Positions 43,890 through 52,830 of a DNA stretch of 64,000 nt are shown piece after piece (position 1 is the first letter of the stretch; every line of letters begins with the position of its first letter). Under the pieces are notes generated by a model. It was not told the origin of the DNA and made no database searches. It saw only the letters and a program-made list of their open reading frames with translations. The position numbers and the translations under genes were made by a program. This DNA comes from Pseudochrobactrum asaccharolyticum (lineage in GTDB: Bacteria > Pseudomonadota > Alphaproteobacteria > Rhizobiales > Rhizobiaceae). The stretch covers positions 186,001 through 250,000 of the forward strand of contig NZ_QNRH01000001.1 in the NCBI RefSeq assembly GCF_003314995.1, in the 5' to 3' direction.

Positions 43890-44981
43890 ATGTCGCATAA
43901 CAGCTTTGGCCATCTTTTCCGCGTGACGACCTGGGGCGAAAGCCACGGGCTGGCGCTTGGCTGTGTTATTGATGGCTGCCCTCCGGGCATTCAATTCACC
44001 GAAGCTGAAATTCAGACCTATCTTGATAAGCGCAAGCCGGGTCAGTCAAAATATACCACGCAGCGCCGCGAGCCGGATCAGGTGCGTGTATTGTCGGGTG
44101 TGCTGACCAGTGAAGATGGTGTGATGACCACCACTGGTACACCGATTTCCATGATGATTGAGAATGTCGATCAGCGTTCCAAGGACTATGGCGAAATTGC
44201 TCGTCAATATCGTCCGGGTCATGCGGATTACGCTTATGACGTAAAATACGGTTTGCGTGACTATCGCGGTGGCGGTCGTTCTTCTGCGCGTGAAACCGCA
44301 GCCCGTGTTGCTGCCGGTGCCATTGCCCGCAAAGTTGTACCGGGACTGACCGTGCGTGCAGCACTGGTTGGTATGGGTATTCACAAAATTGACCGCTCCC
44401 GCTGGGATTGGGCAGAAGTGGATAATAATCCGTTCTTCACACCGGATGCAGGCTCGGTCGAGCTGTTTGCAGACTATTTGGATGGTATCCGCAAAAGCGG
44501 TTCATCCATTGGCGCGGTGATTGAAGTTGTCGCTGAAGGTGTGCCTGCCGGTATCGGTGCGCCGCTTTATGCCAAGCTGGATCAGGATATTGCCTCGCAT
44601 CTGATGTCGATCCCTGCGGTTAAAGGTGTGGAAATCGGCAATGGTTTTGAAGCGGCAACGCTGACCGGTGAGCAGAATGCGGATGAAATGCGCGTTGATG
44701 CGGATGGCAATCCGGTATTCCTGTCGAATAATGCCGGTGGTATTCTCGGCGGTATTGCAACCGGTGCGCCGATTGTTACGCGTTTTGCTGTGAAACCGAC
44801 TTCGTCCATTCTCACCACGCGTCGTTCGATTGATGTGGATAAAAACGAGGTGGATGTGATGACCAAAGGCCGTCATGATCCTTGCGTTGGTATTCGCGCC
44901 GTGCCGATCGGCGAAGCGATGCTGGCTTGTGCCATTGCAGACCATTATCTGCGTCACCGCGGCCAGACAGGCCGCGTTTGA
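43890..44981 (+). CDS. aroC: chorismate synthase
   Basis: 363 residues. The FMN-dependent last step of the common aromatic pathway. Signatures: the start [20 protein letters not shown], then GCPPG, the RPGHADY segment with FMN/substrate contacts, [11 protein letters not shown] and the C-terminal RHDPCVGIR. Start at 43890 (ATG) is chosen over TTG at 43878. After the stop, the last codons (GQTGRV and stop) are repeated in tandem; see 44961-45086. The ribB-type gene follows in the same direction at 45130. Confidence 0.96.
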   Translation: MSHNSFGHLFRVTTWGESHGLALGCVIDGCPPGIQFTEAEIQTYLDKRKPGQSKYTTQRREPDQVRVLSGVLTSEDGVMTTTGTPISMMIENVDQRSKDYGEIARQYRPGHADYAYDVKYGLRDYRGGGRSSARETAARVAAGAIARKVVPGLTVRAALVGMGIHKIDRSRWDWAEVDNNPFFTPDAGSVELFADYLDGIRKSGSSIGAVIEVVAEGVPAGIGAPLYAKLDQDIASHLMSIPAVKGVEIGNGFEAATLTGEQNADEMRVDADGNPVFLSNNAGGILGGIATGAPIVTRFAVKPTSSILTTRRSIDVDKNEVDVMTKGRHDPCVGIRAVPIGEAMLACAIADHYLRHRGQTGRV

Positions 44982-45086
44982 TAAATGTGGGGCCAGACTG
45001 GCCGCGTTTAATAACCTTGGGGCCAGACCACCGCGTCTGAGAGCTATCATTTAAGCTGGCCGCATTTGAGAATGATGCGGCCAGAG
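44961..45086 (+). repeat. tandem repeat of the aroC gene end, period 30, ending in a hairpin
   Basis: Units begin at 44961, 44991 and 45021. The first is the end of aroC (GQTGRV, TGA, TAA). The second is in the same frame and encodes GQTGRV again, then TAA TAA, with ACA to ACT. The third is degraded (GGCCAGACC, then ACCGCGTCTGAG). A fourth remnant (CTGGCCGCATTTGAGAATG) starts at 45056 and is the left arm of a ten-base hairpin, CTGGCCGCAT with ATGCGGCCAG (45056-45084). Confidence 0.85.
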
Positions 45087-45129
45087 CAGTTATATGTGAT
45101 GTCCATTCGGTAATATTATGGAGTGAAGC

Positions 45130-46236
45130 ATGAGCTATAATCAGAAGCAGGTTGTTGATGCATTGCGCGTTTTCGAGCGAGGCGAAATCGTTGTTGTTAT
45201 GGACGATGACGGGCGTGAAAACGAAGGCGATCTGATTGTAGCAGCGGTGCATTGCACAGCGGAGAAAATGGCATTTATTGTGCGCCATACGTCCGGCATT
45301 GTCTGCACACCAATGCCGAAGGAAGAGGCCAAGCGTCTTAACCTGACAGCAATGGTAGCGGAAAATGATGCACCGCATTCCACTGCTTTCACCATTACTG
45401 TTGATTACAAACATGGCACAACGACCGGTATTTCGGCCGATGACCGCACGCTGACTGTGCGTAATCTCGCAAACCCGAATGCAGGGCCTGCCGATTTTGT
45501 GCGGCCGGGTCATATTTTCCCGCTGGTTGCCCGTGAGGGCGGGGTACTGATGCGCTCCGGCCATACGGAAGCAGCGGTTGATCTGTGCAAACTTGCGAAT
45601 CTGCCGCCGGTTGGGGTGATCTGCGAGCTGGTCAATGATGACGGCACGGTGATGCGCGGGCCTCAGGTCACAGAATTTGCCGAAAAGCATGGCCTGCATC
45701 GCATCACAGTCGCCGATCTGATCGCCTATCGTCAGCGCAAGGAAACGCTGATTGTACGCATGGGCGAGGCCGAAGTGGAAACACTGGCCGGTCAGGCGCA
45801 GGCTTTCACCTATCAGCTGCCATGGGAGCCGATGCAACATGTGGCTCTGGTATTCGGTGATATCCGCGATGGTGAGGATGTACCGGTGCGTCTGCATCGT
45901 GAAGATGTGTTGACGGATGCTTTCGGTGCTAATTCCGGCCTTGATAAGGTTTTGCAGCGCATGGCCTCCGAGAAGCGTGGTGTGCTGGTTTATCTGCGTG
46001 AAGGCTCTGTGGGTGTTGGTAAAAATGAGCAATCCCGTCGCCATGCGGAGCATCACGACAGGGAAGATCACAAAGAAGCGCAGGCGCGTGATGAAGAATG
46101 GCGACAGATTGGTCTGGGTGCGCAGATTTTGAAAGATCTGGGGATTAGTTCCATCCGCTTGCTGGCTTCCAAAGAACGCCATTATGTCGGTTTGGAAGGT
46201 TTCGGTATTACTATTCTTAAAACTGAAATCTTGTAA
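45130..46236 (+). CDS. ribB: 3,4-dihydroxy-2-butanone 4-phosphate synthase with degenerate GTP cyclohydrolase II domain
   Basis: 368 residues. The DHBP synthase domain (1 to ~205) is intact: the acidic metal loop DDDGRENEGDL, the substrate part RHTSGIVC, and TEAAVDL with a late GVICELVNDDGTV. The second domain (about 210-368) has the length and order of GTP cyclohydrolase II, but the zinc cysteines are absent: the segment reads VRLHREDVLTDAFG where an active enzyme has VRVHSECLTGDVFG, followed by a C-x-C pair. It should therefore supply only the four-carbon unit for riboflavin. A separate ribA is expected elsewhere. Confidence 0.92.
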   Translation: MSYNQKQVVDALRVFERGEIVVVMDDDGRENEGDLIVAAVHCTAEKMAFIVRHTSGIVCTPMPKEEAKRLNLTAMVAENDAPHSTAFTITVDYKHGTTTGISADDRTLTVRNLANPNAGPADFVRPGHIFPLVAREGGVLMRSGHTEAAVDLCKLANLPPVGVICELVNDDGTVMRGPQVTEFAEKHGLHRITVADLIAYRQRKETLIVRMGEAEVETLAGQAQAFTYQLPWEPMQHVALVFGDIRDGEDVPVRLHREDVLTDAFGANSGLDKVLQRMASEKRGVLVYLREGSVGVGKNEQSRRHAEHHDREDHKEAQARDEEWRQIGLGAQILKDLGISSIRLLASKERHYVGLEGFGITILKTEIL

Positions 46237-46251
46237 TTTTATTCTGCCTGA

Positions 46252-46360
46252 CTAGAGCGTGTTGCGTTTAATCGTAACCAATGCGCTCGCTCTAGATTTT
46301 TTTAATTATCGCATGTTCGCGGTAGCTCAAATGAATATATTTGAGCGCGACATGCTTTAG
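46252..46360. repeat. intergenic repeat, family B, copy 2
   Basis: Nearly identical in its central part to 39359-39467: GCTCGCTCTAGATTTTTTTAAT, CGCATGTTCGCGGTAGCTCAAATG, then GAGCGCGACATGC. The left end differs in sequence between CTAGAGCG and GCGCTCGCTCTAG. Confidence 0.8.
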
Positions 46361-46398
46361 AGCGCCGTGCGCCCGATTGCGCGCAAAGGTTGCTCTAA
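46359..46398. repeat. intergenic repeat, family C, copy 2
   Basis: AGAGCGCCGTGCGC ... GCGCAAAGGTTGCTCT. It directly follows family B copy 2, sharing the AGAGCG end, so B and C may be units of one composite element. The C unit is also hairpin-forming (GTGCGC/GCGCAA part). Confidence 0.65.
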
Positions 46399-46418
46399 GC
46401 AGGCAGATATAGGGAATT

Positions 46419-47381
46419 ATGGCAACCAGACTTTACTCGCATCCGGTTTTTCTTGAGCATCTCACACCAGCAGGGCACCCTGAGCGTCCGGATCGCTTGC
46501 GCGCTTTATTCAGCGTGCTGGAAGGCTATGATTATTACGCCCTGGATCAGGTGGAGGCGCCTTTTTCTGATGAAGGTGCTTTAGGTCTGGTGCATCCGGC
46601 ATCGTATCTGAAGAAAATTAAAGCACAAATTCCAGATCCGCTTGATGAAGAGCAATTAGCCTCAGGCATGGCACAGCCGATTGTGAATGTCGGGCAGGAT
46701 ACCTATGTCAGCCCGCAAAGCTGGCATGCCGTGTTGGCGGCAACCGGCTCTGCCCTTGCAGCGGTGGAAGATGTATTTAACGGGCAGGCAGATAATGTTT
46801 TCATCGCTGCCCGTCCGCCCGGACATCATGCAACTGCTGACACTGCGATGGGCTTTTGCATCACCAATACTGTCGCTGTTGCTGCTCGCTATGCACAGAG
46901 CCATTTTGGTGCGGAACGCGTGGCGATTATTGATTGGGATGTGCATCATGGCAACGGTACGCAGGACATTTTTGATGCGGACAAGGATGTGTTGTTTTGT
47001 TCAACGCACCAGTCGCAACTTTATCCCGGCACTGGCTTGGTGAAGGAAACCGGTGTTGGCAATATCGTCAATGCGCCTTTGCTGGCCGATAGCGGCAGTC
47101 GTGAATTTCGTGAAGCGTTTTCAACGCGTATTTTACCGGCGCTGGATAATTTTCGTCCCGATCTGATCTTGATTTCAGCGGGCTTTGATGGTCATTATCT
47201 TGACCCGTTAGCTCAACTTAATTTGATCGAAGCCGACTATGATTGGGCGACGGGGCAGGTGATGGAGCGCGCCGACCGGTTCTGCAATAACCGGCTGATC
47301 AGTTTTCTTGAAGGCGGATATGATTTACAGGGCTTGTCCTTTTCCGCCGCAGCGCATATTACGCGTTTGATGAAAGGATAA
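46419..47381 (+). CDS. HDAC-like deacetylase (acetylpolyamine/acetoin utilisation-like family)
   Basis: 320 residues, arginase/deacetylase fold. Catalytic and zinc sites are RPPGHHA (132-138), DWDVHHGNGTQ (172-182; Asp174 and His176) and SAGFDGHYLDPL (near 257-268, third zinc Asp), with EGGYD near the end. It resembles bacterial class IIb-type HDAC homologues that remove acyl groups from lysine or polyamines. The ribosome binding site AGGGAA precedes the ATG. It is followed three bases later by xseB, a pairing found in many alphaproteobacteria. Confidence 0.9.
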   Translation: MATRLYSHPVFLEHLTPAGHPERPDRLRALFSVLEGYDYYALDQVEAPFSDEGALGLVHPASYLKKIKAQIPDPLDEEQLASGMAQPIVNVGQDTYVSPQSWHAVLAATGSALAAVEDVFNGQADNVFIAARPPGHHATADTAMGFCITNTVAVAARYAQSHFGAERVAIIDWDVHHGNGTQDIFDADKDVLFCSTHQSQLYPGTGLVKETGVGNIVNAPLLADSGSREFREAFSTRILPALDNFRPDLILISAGFDGHYLDPLAQLNLIEADYDWATGQVMERADRFCNNRLISFLEGGYDLQGLSFSAAAHITRLMKG

Positions 47382-47384
47382 ATT

Positions 47385-47654
47385 ATGACCGAGCCGAACA
47401 CCACCGGACCAGCTTCCAATGACGATATTGCTGTCATGAGCTTCGAACAGGCGCTCAAGCAGCTGGAAACAATTGTTGATGATCTGGAACGCGGTGATGT
47501 GCCTCTGGAAAAATCGATCCTGATTTATGAGCGCGGTGAAGCGCTGAAAAATCATTGCGAGAAATTGCTGCAATCGGCAGAGGATAAGGTTGAGAAGATT
47601 AAACTCAACCGCGACGGTCAGCCAACCGGCACCGAGCCGCTTGATCCGGAATAA
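47385..47654 (+). CDS. xseB: exodeoxyribonuclease VII small subunit
   Basis: 89 residues. The two-helix core [28 protein letters not shown] (in part) and [15 protein letters not shown] is the XseB signature. With XseA (not in this window) it degrades single-stranded DNA. GAAAGG lies before the ATG and partly within the end of the deacetylase gene, so translation is likely coupled. Confidence 0.95.
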   Translation: MTEPNTTGPASNDDIAVMSFEQALKQLETIVDDLERGDVPLEKSILIYERGEALKNHCEKLLQSAEDKVEKIKLNRDGQPTGTEPLDPE

Positions 47655-47679
47655 GTCTTTTCAAAATGGTTTCATTTTT

Positions 47680-47705
47680 ATGCCTCATCCTCACAGATGA
47701 GGCAT
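47680..47705. terminator. hairpin between xseB and the SH3 gene
   Basis: ATGCCTCATC (47680-47689) pairs with GATGAGGCAT (47696-47705). The T-rich sequence after it is short (TGTTGT). Confidence 0.5.
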
Positions 47706-47712
47706 TGTTGTA

Positions 47713-48051
47713 TTATGAGAGATTTTTAAGCGGCACCCAGCCTTCATTGCCATCTTCTGAGCGGCACCATGCCCAGCCATGCGTGGTATCAAAGCTCTCC
47801 AGCACTTGTCCTGTTACGCAGGTCAGTTCCATTGCTGAATAATCTTTCTTTGCAAAACAACCGTCCGCTGTGCGGCTGGCCAATGTATCGGGAATCCAGC
47901 CGGTTTTGCCCTGCTCATTGATTGCCCACAGCCATACATGCCCATCCCAGTTATAATCTTCACCTGTAAGCTTTAAGACCTCGCCTTGCTTGACGCTGAT
48001 CGGATCGGGATAGCTGGCTTCGTGGTCTGCGGTAACGGTTTTGCGGATCAT
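47713..48051 (-). CDS. tandem SH3-like domain protein
   Basis: 112 residues, two SH3-like halves: the first around GEVLKLTGEDYNWDGHVWLWAINEQGKTGWIP, the second around ALELTC... GQVLESFDTTHGWAWCRSEDGNEGWVP (both shown in part). The repeated W-x-W plus GWVP ending is typical of bacterial SH3b-type domains. No signal peptide, so it is probably cytoplasmic. It is 10 bases downstream of the DedA gene on the same strand and likely shares its transcript. Function unknown. Confidence 0.78.
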   Translation of the reverse strand: MIRKTVTADHEASYPDPISVKQGEVLKLTGEDYNWDGHVWLWAINEQGKTGWIPDTLASRTADGCFAKKDYSAMELTCVTGQVLESFDTTHGWAWCRSEDGNEGWVPLKNLS

Positions 48052-48061
48052 GATTGTTTAC

Positions 48062-48559
48062 TTATAAAAGAGAACGGAAAAAAGCGCTGAAATAATAGGG
48101 GCCTGCACCCCAAACCAGTGTCCAGAGTGCTGCGCCGATAATATTGGCTGCCACAAATTTGAGCCAGTGCATTTTCAATGCACCGGCCATAATACCGTTC
48201 AATTGTCGCAGAATGGCAAAAAACCGTGCGGTGATCACAATGCCGCTGCCGTATTTTTCAAACAGCGCTTCAAACTTCTCGAGTCTTTCCGGCGTGAGCT
48301 TCACATAGGGGCAGAAACGCAACAGCACCTTGCGTCCGCCGAAATGGCCGATCAGGTAGCCCGTGCTGTCACCGAGAATAGCAGCCAGAAAAACAGCCAT
48401 CAGCATCACAGGCAAAGACAATGTGCCTTGCTGTGCCAGCAGGGAAGCGGCAATTAAAATAGATTCTCCGGGCACAGGTGCACCGAAGCTCTCAAAGTAG
48501 ATGGTAATAAACAGCGCAATTGAGCCATAGGTGGCGATATATGGCTCAATCCAATGCAT
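48062..48559 (-). CDS. DedA-family membrane protein
   Basis: 165 residues with about four or five membrane helices, shorter than the ~200 of E. coli DedA proteins. Conserved parts: FESFGAPVPGESILIAAS, the G-D-S-x-G-Y-L-I-G-H-x-G-G pattern and the Arg-rich FFAILRQLNGIMAG. The family flips undecaprenyl phosphate or other lipid carriers. An upstream transcript from the GlsB gene (19 bases before) and the SH3 gene downstream suggest a small operon. Confidence 0.88.
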   Translation of the reverse strand: MHWIEPYIATYGSIALFITIYFESFGAPVPGESILIAASLLAQQGTLSLPVMLMAVFLAAILGDSTGYLIGHFGGRKVLLRFCPYVKLTPERLEKFEALFEKYGSGIVITARFFAILRQLNGIMAGALKMHWLKFVAANIIGAALWTLVWGAGPYYFSAFFRSLL

Positions 48560-48577
48560 AATAGTGTCCGTTTTTGT

Positions 48578-48838
48578 TTATCGCAGCTGCTTTTGCCCGC
48601 TGATGGCATGATACAGGAACAGCACCACAACAGCCCCGATAACCGAGACAATCAGACTGTAAATATTGAGGCCGGTAACACCGGCTGCTCCGAAGAAGTT
48701 GAAGATAACACCGCCGATAACCGCGCCGACAATGCCGAGGACAATATCCATCAGCATGCCCTGACCGCTTTTATTGACAATTTTGCTGCCGATAAAACCG
48801 GCAATGAGACCGAGAATAATCCAGCTGATCACTGACAT
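48578..48838 (-). CDS. GlsB/YeaQ/YmgE-family stress membrane protein
   Basis: 86 residues, three membrane helices: SWIILGLIAGFIGSKIV, the glycine-rich IVLGIVGAVIGGVIFNFFG, and LIVSVIGAVVVLFLYHAI. This is the transglycosylase-associated (GlsB/YeaQ) family, small inner-membrane proteins induced by general stress. The start at 48838 has GGAGAA about nine bases upstream. It heads the DedA-SH3 group. Confidence 0.92.
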   Translation of the reverse strand: MSVISWIILGLIAGFIGSKIVNKSGQGMLMDIVLGIVGAVIGGVIFNFFGAAGVTGLNIYSLIVSVIGAVVVLFLYHAISGQKQLR

Positions 48839-49079
48839 TGTTGTTTCTCCGTGTCGCAAAAGCATTTTGCAGTCAGATGCAGATTTGTAACTGCAAACAT
48901 GCTAAAATGATAAAGTACAGAGCAAAAACTGCCGGTAAATATGTGACGTTTCGCTCTGGAAACTCGGTAAAACGCTCCCATATCAATGCATATTTGGCAA
49001 GGTACAATCTTGCCAAGTTACTTTTTTTACGTAAAGCTGAGCATTATCCGGCATTTCGCAGGTTTGGAGGAAGTATAAA

Positions 49080-49619
49080 ATGGGCCTTTTTGGTGGTGAC
49101 TCTTCTAATAATGAACCGGTACCGGGCGGCAGTCTGACCAAGCCGGTTCTCATTGCATTGGGTGCCTTGCTCGTTGGTCGTATGTTTAGCGGTAAATCCG
49201 ATGAGAATGAGCAGCCTCAGGCGCAGCTGCCGGATCAAACACCATCCGGTGGTGGTCTTGGTGATCTTCTGGGTGGCTTGCTGGGCGGAGTACTGGGCGG
49301 CGGTTCGGCCGGACAAGCTGCACCGAATGCGGGCAGCGGCGGTTTGGGTGGTCTGCTTGACCAGCTGAAACAGGCTGGTCTTGGCGACAAAGTTGAAAGC
49401 TGGGTTGGCGGTGGCAATAATGCAGCCATTGAACCGGATCAGCTCGGCAATGCGCTTGGTCAGAATACAATTTCTGACATTGCACGTCAGGCTGGCGTCA
49501 ATGAGCAGGATTTGCTGGCAGAGCTTTCTGCTGCGCTTCCGGGCATCGTAGACAAGCTGACTGCCAATGGTCAGGTGCCGGACATGCAGCAATTGCTGAA
49601 AATGCTTAGCCAGAAATAA
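49080..49619 (+). CDS. YidB-family protein (DUF937)
   Basis: 179 residues. N-terminal hydrophobic part (about 20-35), a glycine/leucine-rich stretch (about 57-95, GGGLGDLLGGLLGGVLGGG in part) and a C-terminal helical domain with SWVGGGNNAAIEPDQLGNALG (in part) and GVNEQDLLAELSAALPGIVDKLT (in part), as in YidB. GGAGGAAG precedes the ATG. Function unknown. Single gene with a terminator. Confidence 0.88.
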   Translation: MGLFGGDSSNNEPVPGGSLTKPVLIALGALLVGRMFSGKSDENEQPQAQLPDQTPSGGGLGDLLGGLLGGVLGGGSAGQAAPNAGSGGLGGLLDQLKQAGLGDKVESWVGGGNNAAIEPDQLGNALGQNTISDIARQAGVNEQDLLAELSAALPGIVDKLTANGQVPDMQQLLKMLSQK

Positions 49620-49649
49620 GCACTCTTTGTTGCTGACTGATTTGTGATG

Positions 49650-49687
49650 AGATGTCCGGAAGCAAATTTCCGAACATCTCTTTTTTA
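49650..49687 (+). terminator. Rho-independent terminator of the YidB gene
   Basis: AGATGTCCGGAA pairs with TTCCGAACATCT (one mismatch), loop GCAAAT, then CTTTTTT at 49680-49686. Confidence 0.8.
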
Positions 49688-49739
49688 TGTTATTATGATT
49701 GAAGTTTTTAATGTCGGATTTTGCTGAAAGGATTGCTTC

Positions 49740-50675
49740 GTGAGTTTTTTTCCTGGTCAGGATCCGGTTCCCGGTGATCTTCAGTCGATTGATGCAATTG
49801 AGACTTTGATTGTGCCGCGTACCAGCGAAGTAGGCGGTCTGCAGGTGCGTCGTGCTTTGCCGACGTCCAAGCGTCGTCTCGTCGGGCCTTTTATTTTCTT
49901 CGACCGGATGGGGCCTGCTTTATTGCGTGCAGGCGAGGCACTCGATGTCGCGCCGCATCCGCATATCGGTCTTTCAACAGTAACATATCTGCTGGACGGT
50001 AATATTCGTCACCGTGACAGTCTGGGCACCGAGCAGGTGATTAATCCGGGTGAAGTCAATCTGATGACCGCCGGACGTGGCATTGTGCACTCGGAGCGCA
50101 CACCAGAGGAAATGCGTGGGGCACCGCTCGGAATTTCCGGTGTGCAGACATGGGTTGCACTACCGGAGCGTTATGAAAACATGGCGCCGGAATTCAGTAA
50201 TCATACGGTGCAGGAATTGCCGTGGTTGCAGGAAAAAGAATTTCGCATGCGCCTGATGATTGGCGACATGCACGGACTGAAGTCCAATGTGCCAACTTAT
50301 AGCGACACACTTTATGCAGATGTTTTCATTGAGGCTGGCGGGAAGTTTCATTTACCTGCCGTGCAGGAAGAGCGCGCGATTTATATCTTAAGCGGTGCGG
50401 TTCGTATTGCCGGTGAAGTGTTTACGGATAATCAGCTTCTGGCCTTCCGGCAGGGCGATGATATTGTGATTGAAGCCGTGCCGCAGAATTTTGCCGGCGA
50501 GGGTGCGCAGATTATGGTTTTCGGTGGTGAAACAATGGATAGCCGCCGTTATATCTGGTGGAATTTTGTCTCATCATCAAAAGAACGTATTGAGCAGGCA
50601 AAAGAAGAGTGGCGTAGCCGCCGCTTTGATATTGTTCCGGGGGATGCTGAGGAATTTATTCCGCTCCCTGAATAA
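49740..50675 (+). CDS. pirin family protein (second copy)
   Basis: 311 residues, two cupin halves. The first has PHPHIGLSTVTYLLDGNIRHRDSLG and HSERTP as metal-site parts; the second is the usual non-catalytic cupin. The start is a GTG at 49740 with AAAGGA about eight bases before. It differs clearly from the pirin at 19888 (different motif spacing), so it is a separate subgroup. It precedes dxs by about 105 bases in the same direction; no regulator is close. Confidence 0.9.
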   Translation: MSFFPGQDPVPGDLQSIDAIETLIVPRTSEVGGLQVRRALPTSKRRLVGPFIFFDRMGPALLRAGEALDVAPHPHIGLSTVTYLLDGNIRHRDSLGTEQVINPGEVNLMTAGRGIVHSERTPEEMRGAPLGISGVQTWVALPERYENMAPEFSNHTVQELPWLQEKEFRMRLMIGDMHGLKSNVPTYSDTLYADVFIEAGGKFHLPAVQEERAIYILSGAVRIAGEVFTDNQLLAFRQGDDIVIEAVPQNFAGEGAQIMVFGGETMDSRRYIWWNFVSSSKERIEQAKEEWRSRRFDIVPGDAEEFIPLPE

Positions 50676-50780
50676 CTATTTGAAATAGTTGATTGCAAAT
50701 GACCGGCAGATGGGAAACAAAGCCTTTTATATATGTTTCCGTCTGCCCTGAACTGTCCATAGAATAATAAGGTTTTCCAG

Positions 50781-52721
50781 ATGACCGGTTTTAATAACAA
50801 GCTGCACACGCCTTTGCTGGATCAGGTGCATTTACCGGAAGATTTGCGAAAGCTTGCGCCTGCACAATTGCCGCAACTGGCGGATGAATTGCGCGCCGAT
50901 CTGATTGACGTTGTGTCCCGCACCGGTGGCCATCTTGGTTCAAGTCTTGGTGTGGTCGAGCTGACTGTGGCACTGCATTATCTGTTTGATACACCCAATG
51001 ATCGTCTGATCTGGGATGTCGGCCATCAGACCTATCCGCATAAAATTCTGACTGGTCGCCGTGAGCGTATGCCGACCATCCGACAGGAAGGCGGTCTGTC
51101 CGGTTTTACCAAGCGTGCTGAAAGCGAGTATGATGATTTTGGCACCGGCCATGCATCGACTTCGATTTCGGCTGGTCTTGGCATGTCGGTGGCGAGTGAG
51201 CTCAAAGGCGAAAAGCGCAATGTCATTGCGGTGATCGGTGATGGTTCCATGTCCGCCGGTATGGCCTATGAGGCGATGAATAATGCCGGTGCGCTGGATG
51301 CCCGTCTGATTGTTATTCTCAATGATAATGATATGTCGATTGCACCGCCGACCGGTGCAATGAGCGCCTATCTGGCGCGTCTGGTGTCGGGGCCGACTTA
51401 TCGTAACCTGCGTGAGATGGCCAAGCAGATCAGTAAGAAACTGCCAAAATTCTTTCAGGATAAAGCGCGCAAGACAGAAGAATTTGCCCGTGGTTTCTGG
51501 GCTGGCGGCACAATGTTTGAAGAGCTGGGCATGTATTATGTCGGCCCTGTGGATGGTCATAATCTCGATCATCTGCTGCCGGTGCTAACCAATATCCGCG
51601 ATAATGTTGACGGACCAGTCTTGGTGCATGTGATAACCCAGAAGGGCAAAGGTTACGCCCCTGCGGAAGCTGCAGCTGATAAATATCACGGCGTTAACAA
51701 GTTTGATGTCATTACCGGTAAGCAATCAAAGCCGCCTGCAAATGCGCCGAGCTATACAAAAGTCTTTGCTAATGCGCTGATTGAAGAAGCGCGTCATGAC
51801 GAGAAGGTTGTGGCTGTGACTGCGGCCATGCCGGATGGAACAGGGCTTAATCTTTTCGGGCAGGCATTTCCGAAACGGACTTTTGATGTCGGCATGGCAG
51901 AGCAGCATGCGGTGACTTTTGCCGCTGGTCTGGCAGCAGAAGGTTTGAAGCCCTTTGCAGCGATTTATTCCACCTTCCTGCAACGTGCCTATGATCAGGT
52001 GGTGCATGATGTGGCGATCCAGCATTTGCCGGTACGTTTTGCGATTGACCGTGCCGGTGTCGTCGGTGCGGATGGTGCTACTCATGCGGGCAGTTTTGAT
52101 ACTGCCTTCCTGAGCAATTTGCCGGGTTTTGTGGTGATGGCCGCATCGGATGAAGCCGAGCTGGTGCATATGGTGCGCACTGCTGCGGAATATGAAGAAG
52201 GGCCGATCTCGTTCCGCTATCCGCGTGGCGATGGTGTGGGTGTTGATCTGCCGGAGCGCGGTACTGTTTTGGAAATCGGCAAAGGCCGGATTGTCCGCGA
52301 AGGCAGCAAGATCGCGATTTTGAGCTTCGGTGCGCGGTTGCAGGAATGCTTGGCTGCTGCTGATGAGCTGGATGCAGCAGGTCTTTCCACCACTGTTGCC
52401 GATGCGCGTTTTGCCAAGCCGCTGGATCATGATCTGATCCGCCGTCTTGCTAAAGAACATCAGGTGCTTCTGACAATTGAAGAGGGTGCAACTGGTGGCT
52501 TTGGTGCTCAAGTGCTGCATTATCTCAGCAACGAAGGGGCGCTGGATCACGGTCTGCGTGTTCGCACGCTGACTTTGCCGGATGCATTTCTGGATCATGC
52601 CAAGCCTGAGGCGATGTATGCCGGTGCAGGCTTGGATAGTGCCGGTATTGTACGCGCGGCCTTCGCAGCCCTTGGCCGTGATGTGCTGACCGGCGAGGCT
52701 GGTGGCGGTCTGCGTGCCTGA
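50781..52721 (+). CDS. dxs: 1-deoxy-D-xylulose-5-phosphate synthase
   Basis: 646 residues. The first enzyme of the MEP isoprenoid pathway, joining pyruvate and glyceraldehyde 3-phosphate with thiamine diphosphate. [16 protein letters not shown] is the ThDP/Mg motif and [15 protein letters not shown] the catalytic transketolase motif; the C-terminal transketolase domain is complete. AAGG lies eight bases before the ATG. Downstream, tlyA and the RNA methyltransferase run in the same direction; such neighbourhoods (xseB-dxs-tlyA) are common in alphaproteobacteria, although here xseB is separated by other genes. Confidence 0.97.
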   Translation: MTGFNNKLHTPLLDQVHLPEDLRKLAPAQLPQLADELRADLIDVVSRTGGHLGSSLGVVELTVALHYLFDTPNDRLIWDVGHQTYPHKILTGRRERMPTIRQEGGLSGFTKRAESEYDDFGTGHASTSISAGLGMSVASELKGEKRNVIAVIGDGSMSAGMAYEAMNNAGALDARLIVILNDNDMSIAPPTGAMSAYLARLVSGPTYRNLREMAKQISKKLPKFFQDKARKTEEFARGFWAGGTMFEELGMYYVGPVDGHNLDHLLPVLTNIRDNVDGPVLVHVITQKGKGYAPAEAAADKYHGVNKFDVITGKQSKPPANAPSYTKVFANALIEEARHDEKVVAVTAAMPDGTGLNLFGQAFPKRTFDVGMAEQHAVTFAAGLAAEGLKPFAAIYSTFLQRAYDQVVHDVAIQHLPVRFAIDRAGVVGADGATHAGSFDTAFLSNLPGFVVMAASDEAELVHMVRTAAEYEEGPISFRYPRGDGVGVDLPERGTVLEIGKGRIVREGSKIAILSFGARLQECLAAADELDAAGLSTTVADARFAKPLDHDLIRRLAKEHQVLLTIEEGATGGFGAQVLHYLSNEGALDHGLRVRTLTLPDAFLDHAKPEAMYAGAGLDSAGIVRAAFAALGRDVLTGEAGGGLRA

Positions 52722-52830
52722 TACCATCTGACAGGATTGCTTTAAAAATATCGGAGCGCATATGTCATTATGGATATGTGCGCTCTAATTACATCTTGCG
52801 CTCAGGCGTTGTCTCCTTCATTGAGGCAGC

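Noticed and set aside
44812-46182. A 456-residue reverse-strand frame opposite aroC and the ribB-type gene
   Set aside because: It spans two real genes and the repeat region between them, and has no family look.
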